NCBI GenBank assembly: GCA_045632485.1
Contig: JAZQWT010000119.1
Location: forward strand, 1-36,442
From: SIG575 sp045632485
GTDB taxonomy: Bacteria; Bacillota; Clostridia; Oscillospirales; Acutalibacteraceae
Reading direction: 5' to 3'
DNA: 36,442 nucleotides
Part shown: piece by piece, positions 24,425-32,171 of the stretch
How the letters are laid out: each line of letters opens with the position of its first letter
Numbering within the stretch: position 1 is the stretch's first letter
Position numbers and translations under genes: made by a program
The notes under the pieces: generated by a model
What the model saw: only the letters and a program-made list of their open reading frames with translations
What the model was told of the DNA's origin: nothing
Databases searched by the model: none

Positions 24425-27244
24425 TTGCAGAAGAAAATTGTTATTAAAGGTGCAAAAGAGCATAACTTGAAAAATATTGATATAGAATTGCCAAGAGATA
24501 AACTGATTGTTTTCACAGGCCTTTCAGGATCAGGTAAATCTTCACTTGCTTTTGACACAATTTATGCAGAAGGACAGAGAAGATATGTTGAATCATTGTC
24601 ATCCTATGCAAGGCAGTTTTTGGGTCAGATGGAAAAGCCCAATGTTGATTACATTGAAGGCTTGTCTCCGGCAATTTCCATTGATCAGAAAACAACCTCA
24701 AAAAATCCTCGTTCAACTGTCGGTACAGTGACTGAAATTTATGATTATCTGCGTTTGTTATATGCAAGAATCGGTGTACCTCATTGTCCTGTCTGCGGTA
24801 AAGAAATATCAAAACAGACAGTTGATCAGATTGTGGACAAGGTTATGGGCTTATCTGAAGGTACAAAAATTCAGATAATGGCACCGATTATAAGAGGTAG
24901 AAAAGGCGAACATGTCAAAGAACTTGAAAGTGCAAGAAAATCAGGTTTTGTGCGAGTTAGAGTTGATGGCATAATTTATGACCTTTCCGAAGAAATAAAA
25001 CTTGAAAAAAATAAAAAGCACAATATTGACGTTATTGTTGACAGACTTGTGATGAAAGAAGACATAAAAACACGTCTTGCAGATTCAATTGAAACTGCAT
25101 CGCATTTAGCCGAAGGCATTATTCTTGTTGATGTTATCGACGGAGAAGAATTACTTTTTTCTCAGAATTTTGCCTGCCCTGAACACGGCAGTTCAATTGA
25201 TGAACTTTCACCGAGAATGTTTTCTTTCAACAATCCTTTCGGCGCGTGCCCGAATTGTTCAGGTCTTGGCGTTTCAAAGAAAATCAATCCCGACCTGATA
25301 ATTCCTGATAAAACGCTTTCCATAAAAGGCGGTGCAATCAAAGGTACAGGGTGGAGCAACGCTGACAAAGGCACTATCGCAGAAATGTACTATGAAGGAA
25401 TAGCTAAAAAATATGGTTTCACGCTTGATACACCTGTAAAAGACATTCCTGCTGACGGATTGAATGCTCTGCTTTTCGGCACTAACGGTGAAAAGATAAA
25501 AATGACACGTAAAAACGAGTACGGCACCGGCTCTTATTTTACAGATTTTGAAGGTATCATAAACAACCTTCAGAGGAGATATGAAAGCACCACCAGTGAG
25601 TGGTCACGAAACGATATTGAACAGTATATGGATGATAGCGTCTGTCCCGATTGTGGCGGTGCAAGGCTTAAGAAAGAGTCCCTTTCAGTTACTGTTGGCG
25701 GAATAAATATTGATGAATTTTCACGTAAAACCATTGTTGAAGCTATTGAATTTATAGATGGACTTGAGTTAAGTGAACGTGATAAATCAATCGCAACACT
25801 TGTTATAAAAGAAATTAAAGACAGACTTACTTTTCTTAATTCTGTAGGACTTTCATACCTTACTCTTTCACGTCAGTCAGGCACACTTTCAGGCGGTGAA
25901 AGTCAGAGAATACGTCTTGCAACACAGATAGGCTCGTCACTTACAGGTGTTTTATATGTTCTTGATGAACCGAGTATAGGTCTTCATCAAAGAGATAACG
26001 ACAAACTTCTTGCTACTCTGAAGCAACTGCGTGATTTAGGTAATACACTTATTGTTGTTGAACATGATGAAGAAACAATGGAACAGGCCGATTACATTTT
26101 GGATATTGGTCCCGGTGCCGGCATACACGGCGGTAATGTTGTTTTTGCAGGTGAATATAATGAACTTCTCAGATGTGAAGATTCAATCACAGGGCAGTAT
26201 TTAAGCGGTAAAAAGAAAATATGTATTCCTGAATCAAGAAGAAAAGGTAACGGTAAATTCTTAAAAATTAAAGGTGCATCACAGAATAATCTACAGAATA
26301 TTGATGTGGAAATTCCTCTCGGAAAATTTGTATGTGTTACAGGCGTTTCAGGCTCAGGTAAATCTTCGCTTGTAAATGAAATTCTCTATAAAAAACTGGC
26401 TAATGAACTTAACGGAGCAAAGAAATTTGCAGGTAAGCATGACTATATTGAGGGAATCGAAAACCTAGATAAGGTTATTGATATCGATCAATCTCCCATA
26501 GGAAGGACTCCTCGTTCAAATCCTGCAACATATACAGGTGTTTTTAATGATATAAGAGAACTTTATGCATCTACTGTAGATTCAAAAAAACACGGATATA
26601 CTGCAAGCAGATTTTCGTTTAACGTAAAAGGCGGACGATGTGAGGCTTGTCAGGGTGATGGTATAGTAAAGATAGAGATGCACTTTCTTGCTGACATTTA
26701 TGTGCCTTGTGATGTGTGTAAAGGTCAACGATATAACCGAGAAACTCTTGAAATCAGATATAAAGGCAAAAATATAAGTGAAGTTCTTGAAATGACAGTT
26801 GAGGAAGGACTTGAATTTTTCTCAGCACTTCCGAAAATCAAAAGAAAATTGCAGACACTTTATGATGTTGGTCTCGGTTACGTCAAAATTGGTCAACCTG
26901 CCACAACACTTTCAGGTGGTGAGGCACAGAGAGTGAAATTATCCACAGAACTTTCACGTATGGCAACAGGTAAAACAATTTATATCCTCGACGAACCCAC
27001 AACCGGTTTGCATACAGCTGATGTTCACAGATTAATAGATGTTTTACAGAAGCTCGTTGATAAAGGAAATACTGTTCTTGTGATTGAGCATAATCTTGAC
27101 GTTATTAAAAGTGCTGACCATGTTATCGATTTAGGTCCTGAAGGCGGTTCAGGTGGTGGACTCGTCGTTGCAGAGGGTACGCCTGAAGAAGTTGCGTGTG
27201 TAAAAGCTTCATATACAGGAAATTATCTGAAAAAAGTTTTATAA
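24425..27244 (+). CDS. uvrA: UvrABC excinuclease subunit A
   Basis: UvrA is the damage-recognition ATPase of nucleotide excision repair. The 939-residue protein has two ABC modules: Walker A GLSGSGKSSLAFDT near residue 31 and GVSGSGKSSLVNE near 640, plus two LSGGE signatures and two LDEP Walker B segments. Zinc-binding cysteine pairs are visible, including the CEACQGDG / CDVCKGQ module near 740-765, which binds DNA. The start is TTG, 1 base after the uvrB stop, with only a modest AGGG ribosome-binding site in the uvrB end, so translational coupling is likely. Confidence 0.96.
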   Translation: MQKKIVIKGAKEHNLKNIDIELPRDKLIVFTGLSGSGKSSLAFDTIYAEGQRRYVESLSSYARQFLGQMEKPNVDYIEGLSPAISIDQKTTSKNPRSTVGTVTEIYDYLRLLYARIGVPHCPVCGKEISKQTVDQIVDKVMGLSEGTKIQIMAPIIRGRKGEHVKELESARKSGFVRVRVDGIIYDLSEEIKLEKNKKHNIDVIVDRLVMKEDIKTRLADSIETASHLAEGIILVDVIDGEELLFSQNFACPEHGSSIDELSPRMFSFNNPFGACPNCSGLGVSKKINPDLIIPDKTLSIKGGAIKGTGWSNADKGTIAEMYYEGIAKKYGFTLDTPVKDIPADGLNALLFGTNGEKIKMTRKNEYGTGSYFTDFEGIINNLQRRYESTTSEWSRNDIEQYMDDSVCPDCGGARLKKESLSVTVGGINIDEFSRKTIVEAIEFIDGLELSERDKSIATLVIKEIKDRLTFLNSVGLSYLTLSRQSGTLSGGESQRIRLATQIGSSLTGVLYVLDEPSIGLHQRDNDKLLATLKQLRDLGNTLIVVEHDEETMEQADYILDIGPGAGIHGGNVVFAGEYNELLRCEDSITGQYLSGKKKICIPESRRKGNGKFLKIKGASQNNLQNIDVEIPLGKFVCVTGVSGSGKSSLVNEILYKKLANELNGAKKFAGKHDYIEGIENLDKVIDIDQSPIGRTPRSNPATYTGVFNDIRELYASTVDSKKHGYTASRFSFNVKGGRCEACQGDGIVKIEMHFLADIYVPCDVCKGQRYNRETLEIRYKGKNISEVLEMTVEEGLEFFSALPKIKRKLQTLYDVGLGYVKIGQPATTLSGGEAQRVKLSTELSRMATGKTIYILDEPTTGLHTADVHRLIDVLQKLVDKGNTVLVIEHNLDVIKSADHVIDLGPEGGSGGGLVVAEGTPEEVACVKASYTGNYLKKVL

Positions 27245-27259
27245 TTGTGGAGGTAGTTT

Positions 27260-28816
27260 ATGAAAGTATTAACTACTTTGCAGATGAGAATGGCAGAAGC
27301 TGCGGCCAATTCAAACGGAACAAGTTATCTGAGACTTATGGAGAATGCCGGTGCTGCTTGTGCGAAGGCAATTCGTGATAAATTCGGAATAACTGACGGT
27401 ATTTCAAAAAATGTCACAGTTGTCTGCGGCAGGGGAAATAACGGTGGCGACGGTTTTGTAATTGCACGTAAGCTTTATGAATGCGGTTGTCGTGTTACAA
27501 TAATTCTTGCAGGAGGTACACCACATACTGAACATTCAAGAGAAATGTTTTCGCGTATTGAGCAGATGCCTATAAATATGATTAGGTTTGATGCGAACAA
27601 ATCTTCATCACTTGACGCACTGCTCAACAGTGATATAATTGTTGAAGCGGTTTTTGGAATTGGTCTTGAAAGAGATGTAAGTGATGTGTATGCAGAACTT
27701 TTCCGATATATTAATTCTTCGCCTTGTAAAAAAGTTTCTGTTGATGTTCCCGGTGGTATCAATAGTGACACAGGGGAGATTATGGGTATAGCTGTTAAGG
27801 CTGACTTTACTATTGCTGTGAGCTCCGCAAAGCCGTGTCACGTTCTTTTGCCGGGAAGCATATATTGCGGAGAGATAAAGGTTGTTAATATCGGAATTAC
27901 AGAAGATGAAGAGCGTATTTCAGGTGAGCCGGCTTTTGTATCTATAAACAAAGACACAGCCAGAGATGTTTTTCCGATTCGTAACCCGATTTCTAATAAA
28001 GGTGATTATGGACACGTTTTGTCAATATGCGGATGTAAAAATATGGCAGGTGCTGCCGTTCTTGCTGCAACAGGGGCAGTAATTGGAGGTGCGGGCCTTG
28101 TAACAGCAGCATTTCCTGAATGTGCCTATCCTGCAATCTCTTCAAAATTAACTTCTCCGTTACTGTTGCCTGTAAAAAATAATGAATCCGGGACTTTTTC
28201 TGCAGAATCATTTAACGAAATCAGAAATGCAATGAAAAAAGCATCTGTTATACTTGTAGGATGTGGCCTTGGTGTTAATAATGATACTGCTTCATTGTTG
28301 GCTGAAATTATCAGGAATGCTGATGTTCCGTTGATAATAGATGCGGATGGAATAAACATAATTTCGCACAATATAAATGTATTGAAAGCTGCAAAAGTGC
28401 CGATAATATTAACGCCACATCCCGGAGAAATGAGTAGGCTGACAGGAAAGACTGTTAAGCAGATACAATCTGACCGTATACAGACGGCAGTTGATTTTGC
28501 ACATAAATATAATGTAACTCTTGTGCTTAAGGGCGCAAACACTGTAGTTGCATCACCACATGATAAAACGCCTTTTGTCAATACAACGGGTAATCCCGGA
28601 ATGTCTAAGGGTGGTAGTGGTGATTTGCTTGCAGGTGTTATAGCTGCATTTGTAGCAGTTGGAATGAGTCCTGAAAAAGCCTCAATGCTTGCAGTATATA
28701 TCCACGGTCTGGCAGGTGATATTGCTGCTGAAAAATATTCAATGACAGGTATGACTCCTGTGGATGTGGCAAACTGTCTGCCTTTTGCACTTTCAGAAAT
28801 TGAGAAAAGAATTTGA
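27260..28816 (+). CDS. nnr: Bifunctional NAD(P)HX epimerase/dehydratase
   Basis: This fused enzyme repairs hydrated NADH and NADPH. The N-terminal YjeF epimerase domain (about residues 1-215) has GRGNNGGDGFVIARK and the DVPGGINSDTGE segment. The C-terminal carbohydrate-kinase-like dehydratase domain (about 225-515) has LTPHPGEMSRLTG, VLKGANTVVASP and the nucleotide-site motif NPGMSKGGSGDLLAG. Length 518 aa is standard for the fusion. GGAGG precedes the ATG, 15 bases after uvrA. In other bacteria this gene often lies near alr or acpS; linkage to uvrBA is less common. Confidence 0.95.
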   Translation: MKVLTTLQMRMAEAAANSNGTSYLRLMENAGAACAKAIRDKFGITDGISKNVTVVCGRGNNGGDGFVIARKLYECGCRVTIILAGGTPHTEHSREMFSRIEQMPINMIRFDANKSSSLDALLNSDIIVEAVFGIGLERDVSDVYAELFRYINSSPCKKVSVDVPGGINSDTGEIMGIAVKADFTIAVSSAKPCHVLLPGSIYCGEIKVVNIGITEDEERISGEPAFVSINKDTARDVFPIRNPISNKGDYGHVLSICGCKNMAGAAVLAATGAVIGGAGLVTAAFPECAYPAISSKLTSPLLLPVKNNESGTFSAESFNEIRNAMKKASVILVGCGLGVNNDTASLLAEIIRNADVPLIIDADGINIISHNINVLKAAKVPIILTPHPGEMSRLTGKTVKQIQSDRIQTAVDFAHKYNVTLVLKGANTVVASPHDKTPFVNTTGNPGMSKGGSGDLLAGVIAAFVAVGMSPEKASMLAVYIHGLAGDIAAEKYSMTGMTPVDVANCLPFALSEIEKRI

Positions 28817-28825
28817 GGTGTTTTT

Positions 28826-29329
28826 TTGAAAAAAGTATTCGTTATTATGTTGTGCTTTTTGTTACTTAGTGGTTGTTCAGGTGTGTCAGACGATAAACCG
28901 CCTGTACCCGATCTGAATTTTTCCGGTGATATCATTGTTACATATAAGAAGTGTACGTTTGAATGCGAAATTGTAAATAATCCTGCTGTTAATTGCGTGA
29001 TTACTGTTCGAAAACCGCAACTGATTTCCGGTTTGACAATGACAGTTGAAGACGGAAAGTGTACCTTTGAAATGGGTGATGTTTCATATGAAATGAACCC
29101 TGAACAAATGGCGCAAACTGATTTTGCGACTTCTCTTGCCGGTGCATTGAAGGATGTTTTAAATACCACAACGTGTGAAAAACTTGATAACGGATATTGG
29201 AAATATACAGGTAATACTGAAAAAAGTAAATTTATACTTTTACAGGATTCTGAAAGCGGTTATCCTTTGAGTCTGAGGATGCCGGATATAGATTTGACTG
29301 TTAAATTTGAAAATATGAAATCCGAATAA
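28826..29329 (+). CDS. Small secreted lipoprotein, unknown function
   Basis: The 167-residue product has a clear lipoprotein signal: a basic start, hydrophobic core and lipobox LLSGC, so Cys would be lipidated and the protein held on the outer face of the membrane. The mature part is beta-rich (GDIIVTYKKCTFECEIV, YWKYTGNTEKSKFILLQ, GYPLSLRMPDIDLTVKF), which resembles the half-barrel of LolA/LppX-type lipoproteins; that comparison is only by pattern. TTG start with GAGGTG 5 bases upstream. It lies 9 bases after nnr and 18 before the aldolase, so it is co-transcribed with both. Confidence 0.8.
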   Translation: MKKVFVIMLCFLLLSGCSGVSDDKPPVPDLNFSGDIIVTYKKCTFECEIVNNPAVNCVITVRKPQLISGLTMTVEDGKCTFEMGDVSYEMNPEQMAQTDFATSLAGALKDVLNTTTCEKLDNGYWKYTGNTEKSKFILLQDSESGYPLSLRMPDIDLTVKFENMKSE

Positions 29330-29347
29330 AAATTGGAGGTTGAAAAA

Positions 29348-30187
29348 ATGTCGTGTGTATCAAGCTATAAGTTAATGAAAAAAGCTTCAAAAGAAGGTTA
29401 CGCTGTGCCTGCATTCAATATTGATAATCTTGAATCGGCGATCGCTGCGGCAGAGGTTATGAAGGAAACGGGGAAACCTTTGATTATACAGACTATTCCC
29501 AGGACTCTTGCTTATGGCGGAATGTCTGTTTATCCTGCCATTATGCGTTCATTGACAATTGGCGGAGATAATGTTGATTATGCAATGCACCTTGATCACG
29601 GAAGTAGTAAAGAATTAGCTGAAAAGTGTATTAATTGTGGTTTTTCTTCAGTTATGTTTGACGGCAGTTCAATGCCTTTTGATGAGAATGTAATGAAAAC
29701 AAAAGAGGTTGCGGATCTTGCTATTCCTATGGGTGTTTCTGTTGAGGGTGAACTTGGCACAATTGGCGGAAAAGAAGAGGGAGATACAGACCTTGAAGCA
29801 AGTTATACGAAAGTATGCGAAGCTGTTGATTTCTGTGAAATGACAGGTGTGAGCACTCTTGCGATCGGTGTAGGTACTGCACACGGAGTTTATAAAGGTG
29901 TTCCTAAAATTAATATCAGACGTATAGAAGAAATTCGCACAGCAGTCTCAACTCCTCTTGTACTTCACGGAGCATCAGGTCTGAGTGATGAGGTGCTTAG
30001 AGATTGTATTAAGGCAGGAATATCAAAAATTAATTTTGCTACAGAACTTCGTCAGGCATATACAGAGGGAATTAAACTAGGCATGGCACAGAATCCTGAC
30101 GTTTTTGATCCGAAGATTTATATGCGTGTCGCTATTGACGAAATCAAAAAAGTTATGTTGCAGAAAATTGAAGTTTGTTATGGATAA
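29348..30187 (+). CDS. Class II (zinc) sugar-bisphosphate aldolase, FbaA/KbaY/IolJ type
   Basis: Class II aldolases split or join a ketose-(bis)phosphate through dihydroxyacetone phosphate, with a zinc ion. The 279-residue protein carries the expected motifs: VPAFNIDNLE near the start, HLDHG with zinc ligand and catalytic Asp, GELGTIGG, GTAHGVYKG with a zinc His, LVLHGASGL and the phosphate-binding KINFATELR. The start is ATG at 29348 with GGAGG 7 bases upstream; the in-frame TTG at 29333 lies in that site. Substrate could be fructose- or tagatose-1,6-bisphosphate or the inositol intermediate DKGP; the sequence does not decide. The linked kinase suggests a dedicated pathway rather than central glycolysis. 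Confidence 0.9.
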   Translation: MSCVSSYKLMKKASKEGYAVPAFNIDNLESAIAAAEVMKETGKPLIIQTIPRTLAYGGMSVYPAIMRSLTIGGDNVDYAMHLDHGSSKELAEKCINCGFSSVMFDGSSMPFDENVMKTKEVADLAIPMGVSVEGELGTIGGKEEGDTDLEASYTKVCEAVDFCEMTGVSTLAIGVGTAHGVYKGVPKINIRRIEEIRTAVSTPLVLHGASGLSDEVLRDCIKAGISKINFATELRQAYTEGIKLGMAQNPDVFDPKIYMRVAIDEIKKVMLQKIEVCYG

Positions 30188-30198
30188 TAGGTGAAAAT

Positions 30199-31101
30199 AT
30201 GAGTGTGTATAAGAGCTGGATGTCTTATCTGAAAGATGATGTGAAAATTATTGATGTTGTTATACCGAGTGCTCATAATGCTTGTAGCTATGAATTGAAA
30301 TTTATGGGGTGCTGCCAGAATGGCAATATGTACAAGCAGTATGAATACGGTATGCGTCATTTTTGTATTAGATTGGATACAGATAAGAAAGGCGAAATAG
30401 TTGTATGCCACGGTATTACAAAAGGTGGATCGTTTGTAAATGACCTAAAAACAATGAAAAAAATGCTTGAAGAAAACGATTCGGAATTTTTTATTTTTGA
30501 TATAAGAGAGTATTATCCGCAGAAAATCGGTCCATTTACAATTAACTTCAAGGTAGATGTTAATCGCATGAATGAACTGCTTGAAGAATATATAAAACCA
30601 TCTGAATTAGCTTTTTGTGATTTCGATGATATCAATGATGTTACAGTAGGAGATATCAGAAAATCAGGAAAAAGATATATCCTTTATAATTTTGAAAAAT
30701 CATATGATTACAGCGTGAATTGTGAATATGATTTTCCGTGGGACAAGCGTATTAACGGTTTGAAAGCAAAAGGTTTTGCTGAAGAAGTGGTTAAATTGTT
30801 TGACTTAGGTAAATCAACAGGTCTTAATTGGTTCCAAATTCAGCAAACACCGAATTTAGGAACTGAAATCGGAATTGCATTACCGAGAAAACTTGATGAA
30901 AAATTAAGACCATATTTTCCTGATATCATTAGAACGGTTGAAAGTAATCCTAAGTATCTTAAACGTGCTAATATTATTGCCGGCGATTTTATGACAGAAG
31001 ATTATATGAAATCAAAATTGATTCTGAAATTAAATTGTGCGAAAAATAATATATATGATAATTTGAAAGAAGAATTTATTAAAAAATTGGAGGAGAAATA
31101 A
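30199..31101 (+). CDS. PI-PLC X-domain-like phosphodiesterase without signal peptide
   Basis: Bacterial PI-PLC enzymes cleave phosphatidylinositol or related inositol phosphodiesters to a cyclic phosphate. The first 110 residues match the X domain: IPSAHNACSY (His26), GMRHFCIRLD (Arg58) and IVVCHG (His71). These match His32, Arg69 and His82 of the B. cereus enzyme by position. The Asp after the first His is Asn27 here. The middle shows FFIFDIREYY and a late LGTEIGIALPRK segment. No signal peptide or lipobox is present, unlike most bacterial PI-PLCs. ATG at 30199 has AGGTGA 5 bases upstream. It lies 11 bases after the aldolase and directly abuts the kinase. Confidence 0.78.
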   Translation: MSVYKSWMSYLKDDVKIIDVVIPSAHNACSYELKFMGCCQNGNMYKQYEYGMRHFCIRLDTDKKGEIVVCHGITKGGSFVNDLKTMKKMLEENDSEFFIFDIREYYPQKIGPFTINFKVDVNRMNELLEEYIKPSELAFCDFDDINDVTVGDIRKSGKRYILYNFEKSYDYSVNCEYDFPWDKRINGLKAKGFAEEVVKLFDLGKSTGLNWFQIQQTPNLGTEIGIALPRKLDEKLRPYFPDIIRTVESNPKYLKRANIIAGDFMTEDYMKSKLILKLNCAKNNIYDNLKEEFIKKLEEK

Positions 31102-31983
31102 ATGAGTAATTACAGATCATTAATTATCGGACACACAACTGTTGACAGAAACACTGACCATCTTGGAAACACAGTCGAAATTGTTGGCGGTGCAGTTATA
31201 TACTCTTCAGCATCTGCACACGCATTAGGACACAATGTTCTTGCACTGACGAGATTGGCTGAAAAAGACTTAGGCCGACTTGCACAGTTTACATTGGATA
31301 AAGAACATGTGATCAACATTATTTCAGAGAAATCAACTGATATGGTGAACATCTACTTCACTGCTGATAAAGAACGCAGAGAATGTTCGTGTACAAGCAG
31401 AGGAGATGCTTTTACAAAGGCAGACATTGAACCGTACGATGCCGATATTTTTCACTTTGCAGGTCTTATATATGGCGATTATGACATTGATATGATTAAA
31501 TATGCTGCAACAAAGAGCAAGGTTGCAGTAGATGTTCAGGGCTTCCTTCGTCATGCAAACGATGATGGCTCAATGTACTTTGAAGATTGGAAAGATAAAA
31601 AAGAAATTCTTCCTTACATTACATATCTTAAAACTGATGCCGCAGAGGCGGAAATTCTCACCGGCACAGATGATAGAATTGAAGCTGCAAAAATTCTTCA
31701 CTCATGGGGCGCAAAAGAAATTATGATTACTCATAATACTGAAGTTCTTGTTTATAATGGTGAAGAACTTTACACGTGTCCTATTAAATCGCGTAACTTA
31801 AGTGGAAGAACAGGCAGAGGAGATACTACTTTTGCTGCTTACATAAATGAACGTCAGATAAGTTCAATGGAAGAAGCTTTATTAACGGCTACTGCAACTG
31901 TTTCACTTAAAATGGAAACTCCAGGACCATTTAAAGGCTCAAAAGCTGATATAGAAAAATACATCAATGATTTTTACAATTGA
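31102..31983 (+). CDS. PfkB/ribokinase-family carbohydrate kinase
   Basis: This ATP-dependent kinase of the ribokinase superfamily should phosphorylate a sugar or nucleoside-like alcohol. Family features over 293 residues: a Gly-Gly pair in VEIVGGAVIYSS near the start, the central VAVDVQGFLR and TYLKTDAAEAEILTG segments, and the catalytic loop GRTGRGDTTFAAY, where the Asp of GxGD is the base. The usual DTxGAGD has Arg in place of Ala, and the N-terminal Asn of GGxxxN is not evident. The ribosome-binding site GGAGGAG sits in the end of the upstream gene; there is no intergenic gap. It is the last gene before a terminator. Substrate unknown. Confidence 0.85.
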   Translation: MSNYRSLIIGHTTVDRNTDHLGNTVEIVGGAVIYSSASAHALGHNVLALTRLAEKDLGRLAQFTLDKEHVINIISEKSTDMVNIYFTADKERRECSCTSRGDAFTKADIEPYDADIFHFAGLIYGDYDIDMIKYAATKSKVAVDVQGFLRHANDDGSMYFEDWKDKKEILPYITYLKTDAAEAEILTGTDDRIEAAKILHSWGAKEIMITHNTEVLVYNGEELYTCPIKSRNLSGRTGRGDTTFAAYINERQISSMEEALLTATATVSLKMETPGPFKGSKADIEKYINDFYN

Positions 31984-32002
31984 TTAATTTGAATATTTAA
32001 TG

Positions 32003-32044
32003 TTTCAAGGTGAATTTTTATGCGATTCACCTTGAAATTTTTTT
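32003..32044 (+). terminator. Intrinsic terminator after the PfkB kinase gene
   Basis: TTTCAAGGTGAA (32003-32014) pairs over 12 bp with TTCACCTTGAAA (32026-32037), with an 11-base loop and a T-run to 32044. It separates the uvrB-to-kinase operon from the surface-protein gene. Confidence 0.92.
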
Positions 32045-32060
32045 ATAAAAATAATCATTA

Positions 32061-32171
32061 TTCTAAATTAGAAATAAATATTTTTATTAATATGGTATAT
32101 TTATACTGTATGAAAGTATGGGTAGTGTTATCTGTTTTGTTGTTAACCACCCAGAAGGAGGAAATACTTTT
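32061..32171 (+). promoter_or_regulatory. Promoter and leader of the surface-protein gene
   Basis: This AT-rich leader holds three candidate signals. A 13-base perfect palindrome, TTCTAAATTAGAA (32061-32073), could be an operator. TGGTATATT (32093-32101) is an extended -10 element; an alternative -10, TATACT, lies at 32102-32107; neither has a good -35. A partial stem (TGGGT at 32119-32123 with ACCCA at 32149-32153) lies just before the strong ribosome-binding site AAGGAGGA (about 32155-32162). Roles are inferred. Confidence 0.4.

Noticed and set aside
28126..29169. A 347-codon open frame on the minus strand opposite nnr and the lipoprotein gene
   Set aside because: Both plus-strand genes have strong family motifs or a lipobox. 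The minus-strand product has no recognisable motif, mixed composition and no convincing ribosome-binding site.
30175..30198. TTG at 30175 as the start of the PI-PLC-like gene
   Set aside because: It overlaps the aldolase end and lacks a ribosome-binding site; ATG at 30199 has AGGTGA. The longer form also does not create a signal peptide.
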